This document shows, one piece after another, positions 19,590 to 29,012 of a stretch of DNA of 64,000 bases. A program made the translations under genes and the position numbers. The notes under the pieces are model-generated. The model was not told where the DNA came from, did no database searches, and saw only the letters and a program-made list of their open reading frames with translations. The DNA lies in assembly GCF_900230225.1 (NCBI RefSeq), contig NZ_OCNH01000003.1:434001-498000 (forward strand), read 5' to 3'. The DNA comes from Spirosoma fluviale (lineage in GTDB: Bacteria > Bacteroidota > Bacteroidia > Cytophagales > Spirosomataceae). The stretch's first letter is position 1. Each line of letters starts with the position of its first letter.

Positions 19590-20216
19590 TTAATTTAATA
19601 AACAACCTACGGCCTCTGTTCGGGCAGTGACAACTACCTGATTGGCCAGCAACGCATTCAGCGCCTGCTGGAGGTAAGCATTCGTCACCTCAGGGCGGGG
19701 CTTACCCAATGAAATATACCAATCGTCAATAGCACCCTGGTATCGTACGGTACCATTTGCCTGCATAACCACTACTTCGGGTGTGGTACGGACCCGAAAC
19801 TGCCGGGCCAGCCGGGCTCCAACATCTGGCCGACCCGCAAAGGGAAGACCATACTCAGAACGGAATTGCCTGATCCGTTGGGGTGAATCGCCAGCCAGCG
19901 GAAACATCGCTATAAATCGAACCCCCGATGGATTGAACCGCTGGTACAATTTGTCCAGTGTCCGAATATACTGCTGGCTAATGGGGCACTCAGTGCTAAG
20001 AAAGGTGTAAACTGTTAGTCGTGGTGGAACGGGCTTTGACTGGGTAAACAGCAGAAGTACCAAGCCTAACCCGGTCAGGCCTTTAAAATAGACAGTGATC
20101 TTTTTGAATGATTTCCGTTCAACTATTCTAGGTTGAGGAGTCTGGTTATTCCAATAACTGCGAAATGACTTTACAGACCTCGTGAAGTAGTTTAAACTGC
20201 CCATAGCTGGTTTCAT
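19590..20216 (-). CDS. Membrane-anchored redoxin (thioredoxin-fold) protein
   Basis: A thioredoxin-fold protein with an N-terminal cytoplasmic stretch, one membrane span at about residues 41-58 and a periplasmic domain. The active site reads TECPIS, a single-Cys form (Cys77) instead of CxxC, as in peroxiredoxin-like redoxins. The cis-Pro region RTTPEVVV is normal, and YQGAIDDWY with the C-terminal block is typical of redoxins found beside cytochrome c/copper monooxygenase proteins. A second Cys lies four residues from the end (VGCLLN). The start is uncertain: ATGs exist at 20216 and 20204. Convergence with the copper protein suggests a shared role. Confidence 0.75.
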   Translation of the reverse strand: MKPAMGSLNYFTRSVKSFRSYWNNQTPQPRIVERKSFKKITVYFKGLTGLGLVLLLFTQSKPVPPRLTVYTFLSTECPISQQYIRTLDKLYQRFNPSGVRFIAMFPLAGDSPQRIRQFRSEYGLPFAGRPDVGARLARQFRVRTTPEVVVMQANGTVRYQGAIDDWYISLGKPRPEVTNAYLQQALNALLANQVVVTARTEAVGCLLN

Positions 20217-20753
20217 TATCTACAATTTCAAGGCAATATACACTAACAAATGAGTTAGTTGTGACTTCGACATGAGCGTTGTTGCTCACTTGGTTAGTGC
20301 TATCTGTTTGATAAATCCTCTCTGTATTTAACAGACCTCCTACTTTGGCTAAAAGTACAATTCCAAGAATATAGTTATGCACATATAAGTAAGACGTGTG
20401 GTTAAAAGGAGATTAAAATTTTGTACTATACCGTGAGGTCAGGTAATTAAGGATTTCGTTTTTCAGGCAAAATTTAGTACTATAAAAGGTAATCGTTATA
20501 ATTTTTACTTATGTTAGTGTTCTATGTGGTTATTACTCATATACACAATGTTTTGATTTTAGGTAAATGTCGGCAATTGGTGCAACCGTAATAGGCTTAA
20601 ATTTTGGCCGCAAACAAAATAAAATTTTACAAAAGCTACTATTAGGCATAGTATAAATTAAATTTGATCATCTGTTGATAATTTTTTATTGAATTTTTTT
20701 GATATTAGTTTTGTGGTTGGGTATCATTATTTAACCTAACAAGCAACAACTAA
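20217..20753. other. Long AT-rich upstream region of SusC/SusD pair 2
   Basis: 537 bases with no credible gene. A 78-codon minus-strand frame runs into the redoxin gene but has no family resemblance. The only signal seen is the -7 element at 20706. The promoter of the redoxin gene must also lie here but is not identifiable. Confidence 0.5.
20706..20713 (+). promoter_or_regulatory. -7 element of susC pair 2
   Basis: TAGTTTTG fits TAnnTTTG, 40 bases before the ATG, which is almost the same distance as for pair 1. No clear -33 element is seen at the expected spacing. Confidence 0.45.
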
Positions 20754-23700
20754 ATGAGTAGAATTCTAATATTGAGTTTCCTGTTGGTAAGCTCGATCTG
20801 GTCTACAGCGTGGGCTCAGGAACGGAGAGTAGTCGGCAAGGTTACGTCGGCAGAGGATGGATCCGCTTTACCCGGTGTTTCTGTGGTAATAAAAGGATCA
20901 ACGAAAGGTACGACCACAGATGCCAGTGGTATTTATGACCTTACAGTGCCCGGAGGAAAAGGGATAATTCTGGTATATAGCTTTGTGGGAGTGACAACAC
21001 AGGAAGTTAAGCTCGGCAGTGAATCGCAGGTGAATGTGAGCCTGGTGTCCGATTCTCGTCAGCTATCAGAAGTAGTGGTAACCGGTGTTGGTATAGCTAC
21101 CTCAAAAACCAAGCTGGGTATTGCCGTTGAGTCCGTATCGGCAAAAGACCTTCCGGCTGCGCCAACGGCTTCGATTGACCAGGCACTGGTTGGTAAAATT
21201 GCCGGTGCGCAGATTGTGAGCGCCAATGGTACACCCGGTTCGAAAGCAAACATTCTGTTGCGGGGTATCAATACGATTAACCGGGGTACATCGCCAATCG
21301 TGTTGATGGATGGTGTGCAGGTTGGTTCTACAGACATTAACAGCCTCGATCTTTCTACCATTGAACGGGTTGAAGTCATCCAGGGTGCGGCTGCCGGTAC
21401 GCTCTACGGGGCACAGGGTGCGAATGGCGTTATCCAACTGTTCAGCAAACGGGGTAAGGATGGTCCGGCCCAGATTAGTTTCTCAAACAGCTATGCCAGC
21501 AACTCGTATATTAACAAGGGTGGGGTTGCGCAAGCCGATAAGCACGCATTTGTAACGGATGCCAGCAACAATGTAATTGGTGTGTCGGGTAAGTCCCTCG
21601 CCTTCGATCAGGCAACCAGCACCTGGAGCGAAAACGTTCAGTACAATGCTTTGGACGTGAACAGCCAGGCCAGCAAGCCTTACGATCAGAACCTGAAGTT
21701 CTACGATTATTACAAGATGTTTTTCCGGCCTTCAGAAACGATCAACAATTCGTTGAACATCTCAGGCGGAAGCGGTAAGGCCGATTACAGCATCACCGCT
21801 TCGAACAGCTACCAGTCGACCATCCTGAAAAACAATGGTGCCTTTAACCGGAGCAACCTGGTCAGCAACATTGGGATGACTCTGGCCAAGAATTTAACCC
21901 TACGCAGCGTATCTCAGTTGGTGTATACCAAAAATACGATCAATACCAACGACCGGGCCGTTTGGTACGATATTAACAACACCCGTCCATTCAATAATTA
22001 CGATTATACTGATCCCGATGGAAACTATGCCGCTTATTTTGGTAGTGCTTCAGGCGTAAACGGGTATAATCCAAACTATCGTCTACAATACCGTAACCAC
22101 GTTGACAACAAGGTAGACGTTATTCAGAGCGTTGAACTGGACTATAAACCCATCAAATACCTGGACTTGAACGCCCGGTATGGCTTGAACTATACGCAGG
22201 AAGGTGAACGGTATACGTACGGTAATCAGACGTTGAACCGGAACATCGTTGCCAATGGAGCCGGTTATGCTACCACGCTGAACGCCAGCGATGCCAAAGG
22301 GGAGATTTCGACCTACGATTACAAAACGGTATTCCAGAATTTCCTGGCCAGCGCGTTCATCAAAACTGATTTTCAGGAAGATTTCAAGTTGAACATTCCC
22401 ATCCGGACCTCAACCCAAATTTCGTTCGACTATCGGAAAAACAATTACAAGGAATTTGATACCTACGCGCTTGGCGTACCTACCTACAATCCATATACAG
22501 CCGCTCAAGCCAGTACCTACCGGGTATCGCTTGACAACAGTACGCCGTTCGTAACGTACGGGTACCTGATCAATCAGCACATCGAATACGGCGAACTGCT
22601 GGGCGTTACCGCCGGTTTCCGTTCGGATTATTCGTCGGCATTCGGCCGGGGGTCAACGCCGTTCACCTTCCCACACGCTGATGGGTATGTCCGTCCATCG
22701 TCGCTTACGTTCTGGCAGAACAGCGCCCTGGGAACGTATGTGCCTGAATTCAAATTGCGGGCAGCTTACGGTCAGGCGGGTATTCAACCCCGCCCATTCG
22801 ACCGGTACGTAACGCTGGGTACACGCACATTTGGAGCTAACAATGTGTTTTATAACACCGTAACCCAAAGTAATCCGGATTTGGGTGTGGAGGTTTCGAA
22901 AGAGCTTGAACTCGGAACGGACTTCACGGTTAAAGGCAGTAACGGCGATTGGCTCCGTAAGCTCAACTTCTCGTTCAGCTACTGGGATCGCTCTACCGAC
23001 AACGCTATCTATAACGTAAACTCGGCTCCGTCTACAGGTATCGGTACAGTTAAAGATAATGCGTTCTCACTGTCGTCGAAAGGAACGCAGTTTTCCTTAA
23101 ATGCAACGGTTTACCGGGGTCGCAGCTTTACCTGGAATTTTACAACGAACTTCGGACACCAGAGCTCGCAGATCGACGCGGTAAAAGGAAATCAGCAGAT
23201 TGTTGTAACGTCCAGCGCCGGTAGCACCAACTACGTGCTGAAGGCCGGTCAGAAAATTGGTCAGCTGTTTGGCTTCCTGGCTATTCACAGCCTTGATCAG
23301 GTGTTGCCCGATGGCAACCCTGCCATTGCTGAAAGTGCTAAAGGAAACTACGAAGTGGCCAGCAACGGCTATGTGGTTAATAAAACGACCAAGCAGCCCC
23401 TGTTTAGCTCGGCTCAGTACAGCTTTGGCGACCCGAACCCTACGTTTGTATCGTCGTTCATCAATGATATTTCGTTCCGCGACATCGTAACGCTGAACTT
23501 CCAGTTCGACTGGACGCAGGGCAGCCACATTTACAACCAGACGAAAGAATGGATGTACCGCGATGGTATCCACAAGGATTACACCAACCCCATCACGATC
23601 AACGGTCAGACGGGTGCCTGGACGGCCTTCTACCGGGGTGTTTATCAGGCGGGTGCCAACAACGGAACGAAGGATTATTTCTACGAAGATGCCTCGTTTG

Positions 23701-23945
23701 TACGGCTTCGGAACATTGCACTGGGTGTCGAATTGACGAAGCTCATTAAGTTGCCGATGCGCCGGTTGCAGGTTGTCTTCAGCGGTCGTAACGTGCTTAC
23801 GTTCACGAAGTACACGGGCTTCGACCCTGAGGTAAGCTCCGGGCAGACAACGGGTAACGAAAGTTCGGCATGGGATCGGGGTACGGACCATAACACGACG
23901 CCAAACAACCGTTCGTATCAGGTTTCTCTCAATTTTGGCTTCTAA
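20754..23945 (+). CDS. SusC/RagA-type TonB-dependent outer-membrane transporter (pair 2)
   Basis: A 1063-residue SusC-family importer. It has a signal peptide ending AWAQ, a carboxypeptidase-regulatory-like domain (GKVTSAEDGSALPGVSVV), a plug with VVVTGVG, LDLSTIERVEVIQGAAAGTLYG and GANGVIQLF, and a barrel ending SLNFGF. The plug signature differs from that of the other four SusC proteins here (TIERVEVIQGAAAGTLYGAQGA in place of DIESxxxLKDAS), so it belongs to a separate subgroup. The SusD partner starts 24 bases downstream. Substrate is unknown. Confidence 0.94.
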   Translation: MSRILILSFLLVSSIWSTAWAQERRVVGKVTSAEDGSALPGVSVVIKGSTKGTTTDASGIYDLTVPGGKGIILVYSFVGVTTQEVKLGSESQVNVSLVSDSRQLSEVVVTGVGIATSKTKLGIAVESVSAKDLPAAPTASIDQALVGKIAGAQIVSANGTPGSKANILLRGINTINRGTSPIVLMDGVQVGSTDINSLDLSTIERVEVIQGAAAGTLYGAQGANGVIQLFSKRGKDGPAQISFSNSYASNSYINKGGVAQADKHAFVTDASNNVIGVSGKSLAFDQATSTWSENVQYNALDVNSQASKPYDQNLKFYDYYKMFFRPSETINNSLNISGGSGKADYSITASNSYQSTILKNNGAFNRSNLVSNIGMTLAKNLTLRSVSQLVYTKNTINTNDRAVWYDINNTRPFNNYDYTDPDGNYAAYFGSASGVNGYNPNYRLQYRNHVDNKVDVIQSVELDYKPIKYLDLNARYGLNYTQEGERYTYGNQTLNRNIVANGAGYATTLNASDAKGEISTYDYKTVFQNFLASAFIKTDFQEDFKLNIPIRTSTQISFDYRKNNYKEFDTYALGVPTYNPYTAAQASTYRVSLDNSTPFVTYGYLINQHIEYGELLGVTAGFRSDYSSAFGRGSTPFTFPHADGYVRPSSLTFWQNSALGTYVPEFKLRAAYGQAGIQPRPFDRYVTLGTRTFGANNVFYNTVTQSNPDLGVEVSKELELGTDFTVKGSNGDWLRKLNFSFSYWDRSTDNAIYNVNSAPSTGIGTVKDNAFSLSSKGTQFSLNATVYRGRSFTWNFTTNFGHQSSQIDAVKGNQQIVVTSSAGSTNYVLKAGQKIGQLFGFLAIHSLDQVLPDGNPAIAESAKGNYEVASNGYVVNKTTKQPLFSSAQYSFGDPNPTFVSSFINDISFRDIVTLNFQFDWTQGSHIYNQTKEWMYRDGIHKDYTNPITINGQTGAWTAFYRGVYQAGANNGTKDYFYEDASFVRLRNIALGVELTKLIKLPMRRLQVVFSGRNVLTFTKYTGFDPEVSSGQTTGNESSAWDRGTDHNTTPNNRSYQVSLNFGF

Positions 23946-23969
23946 TTTTTTATCAGCACGAACAACTTC

Positions 23970-25598
23970 ATGAAACGATATATAAAAACAACAGTCCTGT
24001 CTCTGGCACTGGTTAGCCTGCTTGGCGCCTGCAAGGAGCAACTGGATGTCAAAAATCCTAACCAGCCTACTCCCGCCAGTGCCTCGACCGAAACGGGCGT
24101 TATTGCCCTGGCGCAGGGAAGTGTGTACATCAACGGATTCAGAGACGGCATCAAATACAGCGACGGTATTCCAGGGTATTTCTGGACCGGTGCCGTTGGA
24201 TTCCACGAACTGATGGGCGATGTAGTGGGTGAAGAAGCGGCTAACGTATATGGCAACCAGATCGGTATGCCCGATGTCGTAATCCTCGACGACGGTACCA
24301 GGGTGGCCAACCCCAGTTCCATCAATACCCAGATCGCGTTGTTGCGGACCGTGAACACAAACGCCAACGCCGGTGCAAACCCATTGTTTTACGAATGGGG
24401 GTACATGTACAACCTGAACAACGCCATGAACAACGTGATTGACATTGTCAATTCAACTACGTTTTCGGGTACGTCGGCAGCTGCGAAAAAGAACACCGTT
24501 CTGGCCTGGGCGTACTGGTGGAAAGGATATGCCTATTCGCGTATTGGGTCCATTTATTACGCTGGACTGATCAATGATAAAACGGGTGCCACGAATGCCA
24601 ACTATGTGACCAAGGAAAAAATTATTGACGAAGCCAACAAAAACCTTGACCAGGCTGCTACGTTACTGACCGCCCTGGGAACTGATGCTGCCTATACGGC
24701 AACGATCACCGCGCTGGTTCCGCAGTTCAACCAGGTGGGAAAAGGTGTTCCGCCAACAACGGATATGTGGAAACGGAGCATCAACACGCTCAAAGCCCGT
24801 AACATCCTGGTAAATACGACAGCGGCTGCCATGACGGCCGCCCAGTGGGGTCAGATTCTGACGTTGACCAACGATGGCGTAAAATCAACCGATAACGTCT
24901 TTACCGGCCGATCGACCGACAACGCCGATTTCATTTCCAGCGTCAATGGCAGCATGGCCGCCAAATCGACGGGTACGCCGGGCACGGTTACCTACAAAAT
25001 CAGCGAGCGCCTGATTCAGGATTTCCCGGTCGGCGACAAGCGGTTAACCAATAACTTTACCCAACTGGCTGCTCCGGCCTTGTTCAACTCCGACCGGGGT
25101 AACTCGTTCAACACACGCTGGCAGTTGGTGAGTGGTGGTAAAGGGCAGGCTGGTGTCGTTGTCCTGAGCAACCTTGCCGTTGGCGCTTATGAACTGTATC
25201 TGGCGGGTACCTACGAAGAAAACGAACTGATGAAAGCCGAAGCGAAACTCTACACGGGCGATATTGCCGGTGCATCGGCTTCGATTGATGCGGTTCGTTC
25301 GTTTCAGGGAGCCGGTCTGGCTCCGTTGAGCGGACTAACACTCGCAGCGGCCAAAGAAGAACTTCGCAAAGAGCGTCGGGTAGCCCTGGTTTTCCGTGGA
25401 TTATCGTTCTACGATGCCCGCCGTTGGGAAGTGATTTCGAAAGGCCGTACCGGTGCCGTTGTCGTTGACAAGGCCGGTAAAGTGAATACCAACGCAACCA
25501 TTACCTATAACTTCCTCGATTACTGGGATGTACCCGATAACGAGTTAGTCTATAACCCGGCGGCTGCGGGCAGTGCACCGATAAAAAATCCGAAGTAG
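23970..25598 (+). CDS. SusD/RagB-family outer-membrane lipoprotein (pair 2)
   Basis: A 542-residue surface lipoprotein with lipobox LLGAC (Cys near residue 18), then KEQLDVKNPNQPTP. TPR-like helices follow (AYWWKGYAYSRIGSIYYAGLIN), and the C-terminal block carries KEELRKERRVALVFRGLSFYDARRW, which is the usual SusD/RagB C-terminal signature. It is co-transcribed with the SusC 24 bases upstream, and a 15-bp hairpin ends the operon. No enzyme gene accompanies the pair. Confidence 0.92.
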   Translation: MKRYIKTTVLSLALVSLLGACKEQLDVKNPNQPTPASASTETGVIALAQGSVYINGFRDGIKYSDGIPGYFWTGAVGFHELMGDVVGEEAANVYGNQIGMPDVVILDDGTRVANPSSINTQIALLRTVNTNANAGANPLFYEWGYMYNLNNAMNNVIDIVNSTTFSGTSAAAKKNTVLAWAYWWKGYAYSRIGSIYYAGLINDKTGATNANYVTKEKIIDEANKNLDQAATLLTALGTDAAYTATITALVPQFNQVGKGVPPTTDMWKRSINTLKARNILVNTTAAAMTAAQWGQILTLTNDGVKSTDNVFTGRSTDNADFISSVNGSMAAKSTGTPGTVTYKISERLIQDFPVGDKRLTNNFTQLAAPALFNSDRGNSFNTRWQLVSGGKGQAGVVVLSNLAVGAYELYLAGTYEENELMKAEAKLYTGDIAGASASIDAVRSFQGAGLAPLSGLTLAAAKEELRKERRVALVFRGLSFYDARRWEVISKGRTGAVVVDKAGKVNTNATITYNFLDYWDVPDNELVYNPAAAGSAPIKNPK

Positions 25599-25618
25599 TT
25601 AACTTCCTTCCGTCATAG

Positions 25619-25652
25619 CGAGAGGCTCCCCGGTTCACCGGGGAGCCTCTCG
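25619..25652 (+). terminator. Hairpin terminator after pair 2
   Basis: A perfect 15-bp GC-rich stem (25619-25633 with 25638-25652) with loop TTCA, 20 bases past the SusD stop. There is no T-run. Confidence 0.75.
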
Positions 25653-25968
25653 TCGTATAGGGATGGCGCGCCATTTAAAAAATATTGTCACACCGTATAT
25701 ATAATGCATCAAGTCAAGCGTTTTTCACGTACCGAGGAGTAAATGATTTGCTGAAAGGCAATTAACGCAACACGATATTTTTCCTCGCCACACGATTAGC
25801 CTGTTTGTTAAAAGGCGTCTGTTCTTACTGGTTTAAAACTATTGAGTTCATGGAATAAAAATGTATTTTCATGTAAAAAATAGTAGCTTGCCAGTGGTTT
25901 CTGCTATCATTTTCGGTGTAAATAAGTAGTTCACTCCCAAAAACTTTTGCCTAGCGTATAACCTATAC
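25653..25968. other. AT-rich upstream region of SusC/SusD pair 3
   Basis: About 316 bases without a gene. A canonical TAnnTTTG element was not found before this SusC; AAACTTTTG near 25950 lacks the TA. Nothing else is recognisable. Confidence 0.45.
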
Positions 25969-28900
25969 ATGAGAAAATTTTGTGGTACTATTTTGGGACT
26001 GGCTATGCTGGTTCTGCTGCCGGGTTATCTGTTCGCTCAGCAGCTGCGTATAACGGGTAGGGTAACATCACAGCAGGATGGACTGCCAATACCGGGAGTG
26101 AACATTGCCGTTCGGGGTACAACCAATGGGGTTAGCACCGATGCCAATGGTAATTATACGATCACGGTTCCGGGCAGTTCGGCCGTGCTTGTGTTTACCT
26201 CCATCGGATTGGTGCAGCAGGAAATAACGGTGGGCAACCGCACCGTCATCAACGTGCCCATGAAAGAAGCCGTTAATGAACTAAGCCAGGTGGTCGTTAC
26301 GGGCTACAATACAACCCAGCGAAAAGACATTACCGGCTCTATCGCATCTGTCTCGCCCGATAAATTCAAAGATATTCCCGTTGCCAGTTTCGACCAGGCC
26401 CTGCAAGGGCAGGCGGCCGGTGTGCAGGTGACGCAGTCGTCGGGTACACCGGGTGGCGGACTCACCGTGCGGGTACGGGGAAATACCTCCATTTCGGCTA
26501 GTAACCGCCCGCTGTTTATTGTCGATGGTGTGCCCGTATCAGACGGGGGCTTATCGGGTCGGGAGTTTGGCGGACAGTCCGATAACGCCCTGTCTCTCTT
26601 TAACCCAAACGACATTGAGTCCATTCAGGTATTGAAAGATGCCTCGGCAAAAGCCATTTATGGCTCAAGGGCGGCCAACGGTGTGGTACTGATCACGACT
26701 AAGCGCGGAAAAGCCCAGAAAACAAGCTTTACCGCCGATGTCCAGCGGGGTTTAACGGATGTGGTAAAGCGGCCAGATCTACTTAATTCTGTCGAACTGC
26801 TCGAATTACAGCGCGAAGCCGTTACCAATGCCGGGCTGGACCCCGACAAACTGGGGCTGATCAAAGGCGTTACGGACGGGCAGAATACTGACTGGATAGA
26901 TGCCGTACTACGGAGAGGAGTCTATCAGCAATACCAATTGTCGACCCAGGGTGGCAACGACCGTACGCAGTTTTACCTCAGCGGCAGTTACCGCGACGAA
27001 CAGGGGGTGCAGTTGAACAACCAGTTTACACGCTATACCGGTCAGTTAAAACTGGATCATAAGGCAACCGATAAATTATCGTTCGGAACAAACGTAACCC
27101 TGTCGAGAGCGTTGAATAAACGGGTTAAGGGCGACAATTTTCTGGATGGCGTGTACTCGGGCGCGATAAAAAGTTTGCCGTATTATTCGCCTTATAATGA
27201 GCAGGGGCGGCTTTATGGCCCCGCCGACACCGAATATGCAGGGTTTCCGAACTTCAACCCGGTAGCCCAGGCTGTATTGCCGCGATTCAACGCCTACACG
27301 GTCAAAATACTGGCGGGCCTGTATGCCGAATACGAGATCCTTCAGAATCTTCGCTTCCGTTCAAAAGTAAATATCGACTACAACAACGTAACCGAAGATC
27401 AATTTGAACCCTCTACGACGGCTATTGGTGGGTTTCTGTCCAGTGTAGGCGGACAGGGCTATGGCGTATTCATCAATCAGTCCATATCTACTTTTGTCAA
27501 TACGAATACGCTGACCTACAATTTCCAGATCGCCGAAAAGCATCAGTTCAATGCGCTGGCGGGGGTGGAAATCCTGCAGGCTACTGCCCGGGACGGGAAC
27601 GTTCAGGGTCGGTTGTTCCCCAGCGATGACTTTACCTACATAAACTCAGCCGGTGTTGTCGATCAGGGTGGCTCCTCCGTAACGAACAACGGTCTGTTGT
27701 CGACCTTCGGCGAAGCCCGCTATAGTTACGATGAAAAATACCTGGCCACTATAACGGCCCGATACGATGGCTCGTCCCGCTTTGGGCAGAGTCGGCGGTT
27801 TGGCGTGTTTCCATCGGCTTCATTTGCCTGGCGTATTTCGAGCGAGAAATTCATGGAACGCTTCCGGTTCCTGAGCGATCTGAAATTACGGACGAGTTAC
27901 GGGTTTACGGGAAATGAGCGCATCGGCGATTTTCAGTTTCTGGGAACCTGGGCATCGGTTACCTACAGTGGAGCAACGGGCGTGGGTCCGGCCGCTCTGG
28001 CCAATGCGAACCTGCAATGGGAACGCACCCGGGAAGCGAACATCGGTCTGGATGCTTCGTTCTTCAACGGGCGGCTTAATTTCATCATTGATGCCTACGA
28101 CAACCTGACGGACAAGCTCCTGTTTGCGCAGCCTATTCCACAAACAACGGGCTTCAGTAGCGTACAGGGGAACATCGGAAAGGTATCGAACAAAGGAATT
28201 GAACTGACCATTTCGACGGTGAACATCAACCGGGCTGTCCGCTGGAATACCGACCTGAACCTGTCGCATAACCAAAACAAAGTGGTGGAACTGGCCAGTA
28301 CAGAGCCTGTATTTCGGGGGTATCAGGGTAGTGGCGTGTCCAACACGAACGTTGTACTGCCGGGCGAGCCGTTGGGAACGTTTTGGGGCTTGAAATTCCT
28401 GGGTGTTGACCCCGCTACCGGCGATGCAATTTACGATGACAAAAACGGCGATGGCCGCATTACTCCTGCCGATGGACAGGTTATTGGCAACGCCCAACCC
28501 AAATTATATGGTGGATTGACCAATAAGATTTCCTGGAAAGGTATTGATCTGAGTGCGCTGCTCCAGTTTTCGTACGGCAATAGCATCCTGAACTTCTCAA
28601 ACGAAACGCTGCTTAATTCGGGAGCTGACATTCAGAATAATCAGACGCGGCAGGCACTCAAACGCTGGCGTAAAGAGGGCGATATTACGAGTGTGCCCCG
28701 GTACGAATACCAGAATACCTATAATAACTACACCAGCAGCCGATTTGTGGAAGATGGGTCTTACCTGCGCCTGAAAAACGTATCGCTGGGGTACAACATT
28801 CCCAAGACCTGGATCAATAAATACAAGGTGGCCAACGCCCGTTTGTACGTTTCGGCTACAAACCTCCTGACCTGGACGCGTTATTCGGGAGCTGATCCGG

Positions 28901-29001
28901 AGGTGAGCACGCTCGATGGGTCTACCACGGCGCAGGGCATTGACTTTTTTACCTTCCCACAGATCAAAACGGTATTGGTAGGGGCAACCCTTAGCTTTTA
29001 A
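25969..29001 (+). CDS. SusC/RagA-type TonB-dependent outer-membrane transporter (pair 3)
   Basis: A 1010-residue SusC-family importer. The signal peptide ends LFAQ. The regulatory-like domain (GRVTSQQDGLPIPGVNIAV) is followed by a plug with VVVTGYN, NPNDIESIQVLKDASAKAIYGSRAANGVVLITT and a barrel ending GATLSF. The SusD partner begins 11 bases downstream. The operon then continues into two lipoproteins and a secreted M43 protease, so a peptide or protein substrate, as for RagAB, is a reasonable inference. Confidence 0.95.
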   Translation: MRKFCGTILGLAMLVLLPGYLFAQQLRITGRVTSQQDGLPIPGVNIAVRGTTNGVSTDANGNYTITVPGSSAVLVFTSIGLVQQEITVGNRTVINVPMKEAVNELSQVVVTGYNTTQRKDITGSIASVSPDKFKDIPVASFDQALQGQAAGVQVTQSSGTPGGGLTVRVRGNTSISASNRPLFIVDGVPVSDGGLSGREFGGQSDNALSLFNPNDIESIQVLKDASAKAIYGSRAANGVVLITTKRGKAQKTSFTADVQRGLTDVVKRPDLLNSVELLELQREAVTNAGLDPDKLGLIKGVTDGQNTDWIDAVLRRGVYQQYQLSTQGGNDRTQFYLSGSYRDEQGVQLNNQFTRYTGQLKLDHKATDKLSFGTNVTLSRALNKRVKGDNFLDGVYSGAIKSLPYYSPYNEQGRLYGPADTEYAGFPNFNPVAQAVLPRFNAYTVKILAGLYAEYEILQNLRFRSKVNIDYNNVTEDQFEPSTTAIGGFLSSVGGQGYGVFINQSISTFVNTNTLTYNFQIAEKHQFNALAGVEILQATARDGNVQGRLFPSDDFTYINSAGVVDQGGSSVTNNGLLSTFGEARYSYDEKYLATITARYDGSSRFGQSRRFGVFPSASFAWRISSEKFMERFRFLSDLKLRTSYGFTGNERIGDFQFLGTWASVTYSGATGVGPAALANANLQWERTREANIGLDASFFNGRLNFIIDAYDNLTDKLLFAQPIPQTTGFSSVQGNIGKVSNKGIELTISTVNINRAVRWNTDLNLSHNQNKVVELASTEPVFRGYQGSGVSNTNVVLPGEPLGTFWGLKFLGVDPATGDAIYDDKNGDGRITPADGQVIGNAQPKLYGGLTNKISWKGIDLSALLQFSYGNSILNFSNETLLNSGADIQNNQTRQALKRWRKEGDITSVPRYEYQNTYNNYTSSRFVEDGSYLRLKNVSLGYNIPKTWINKYKVANARLYVSATNLLTWTRYSGADPEVSTLDGSTTAQGIDFFTFPQIKTVLVGATLSF

Positions 29002-29012
29002 TTCGCTTTACG

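Noticed and set aside
20146..20382. Open frame of 78 codons on the minus strand
   Set aside because: It overlaps the redoxin coding region in another frame, has unconvincing composition and no recognisable motif or leader.
23097..24206. Long minus-strand open frame across the susC/susD junction of pair 2
   Set aside because: Antisense shadow of two well-supported genes; its sequence shows no domain features.
25940..25960. AAACTTTTG upstream of susC pair 3 as a -7 element
   Set aside because: The essential TA is missing; no promoter was called.
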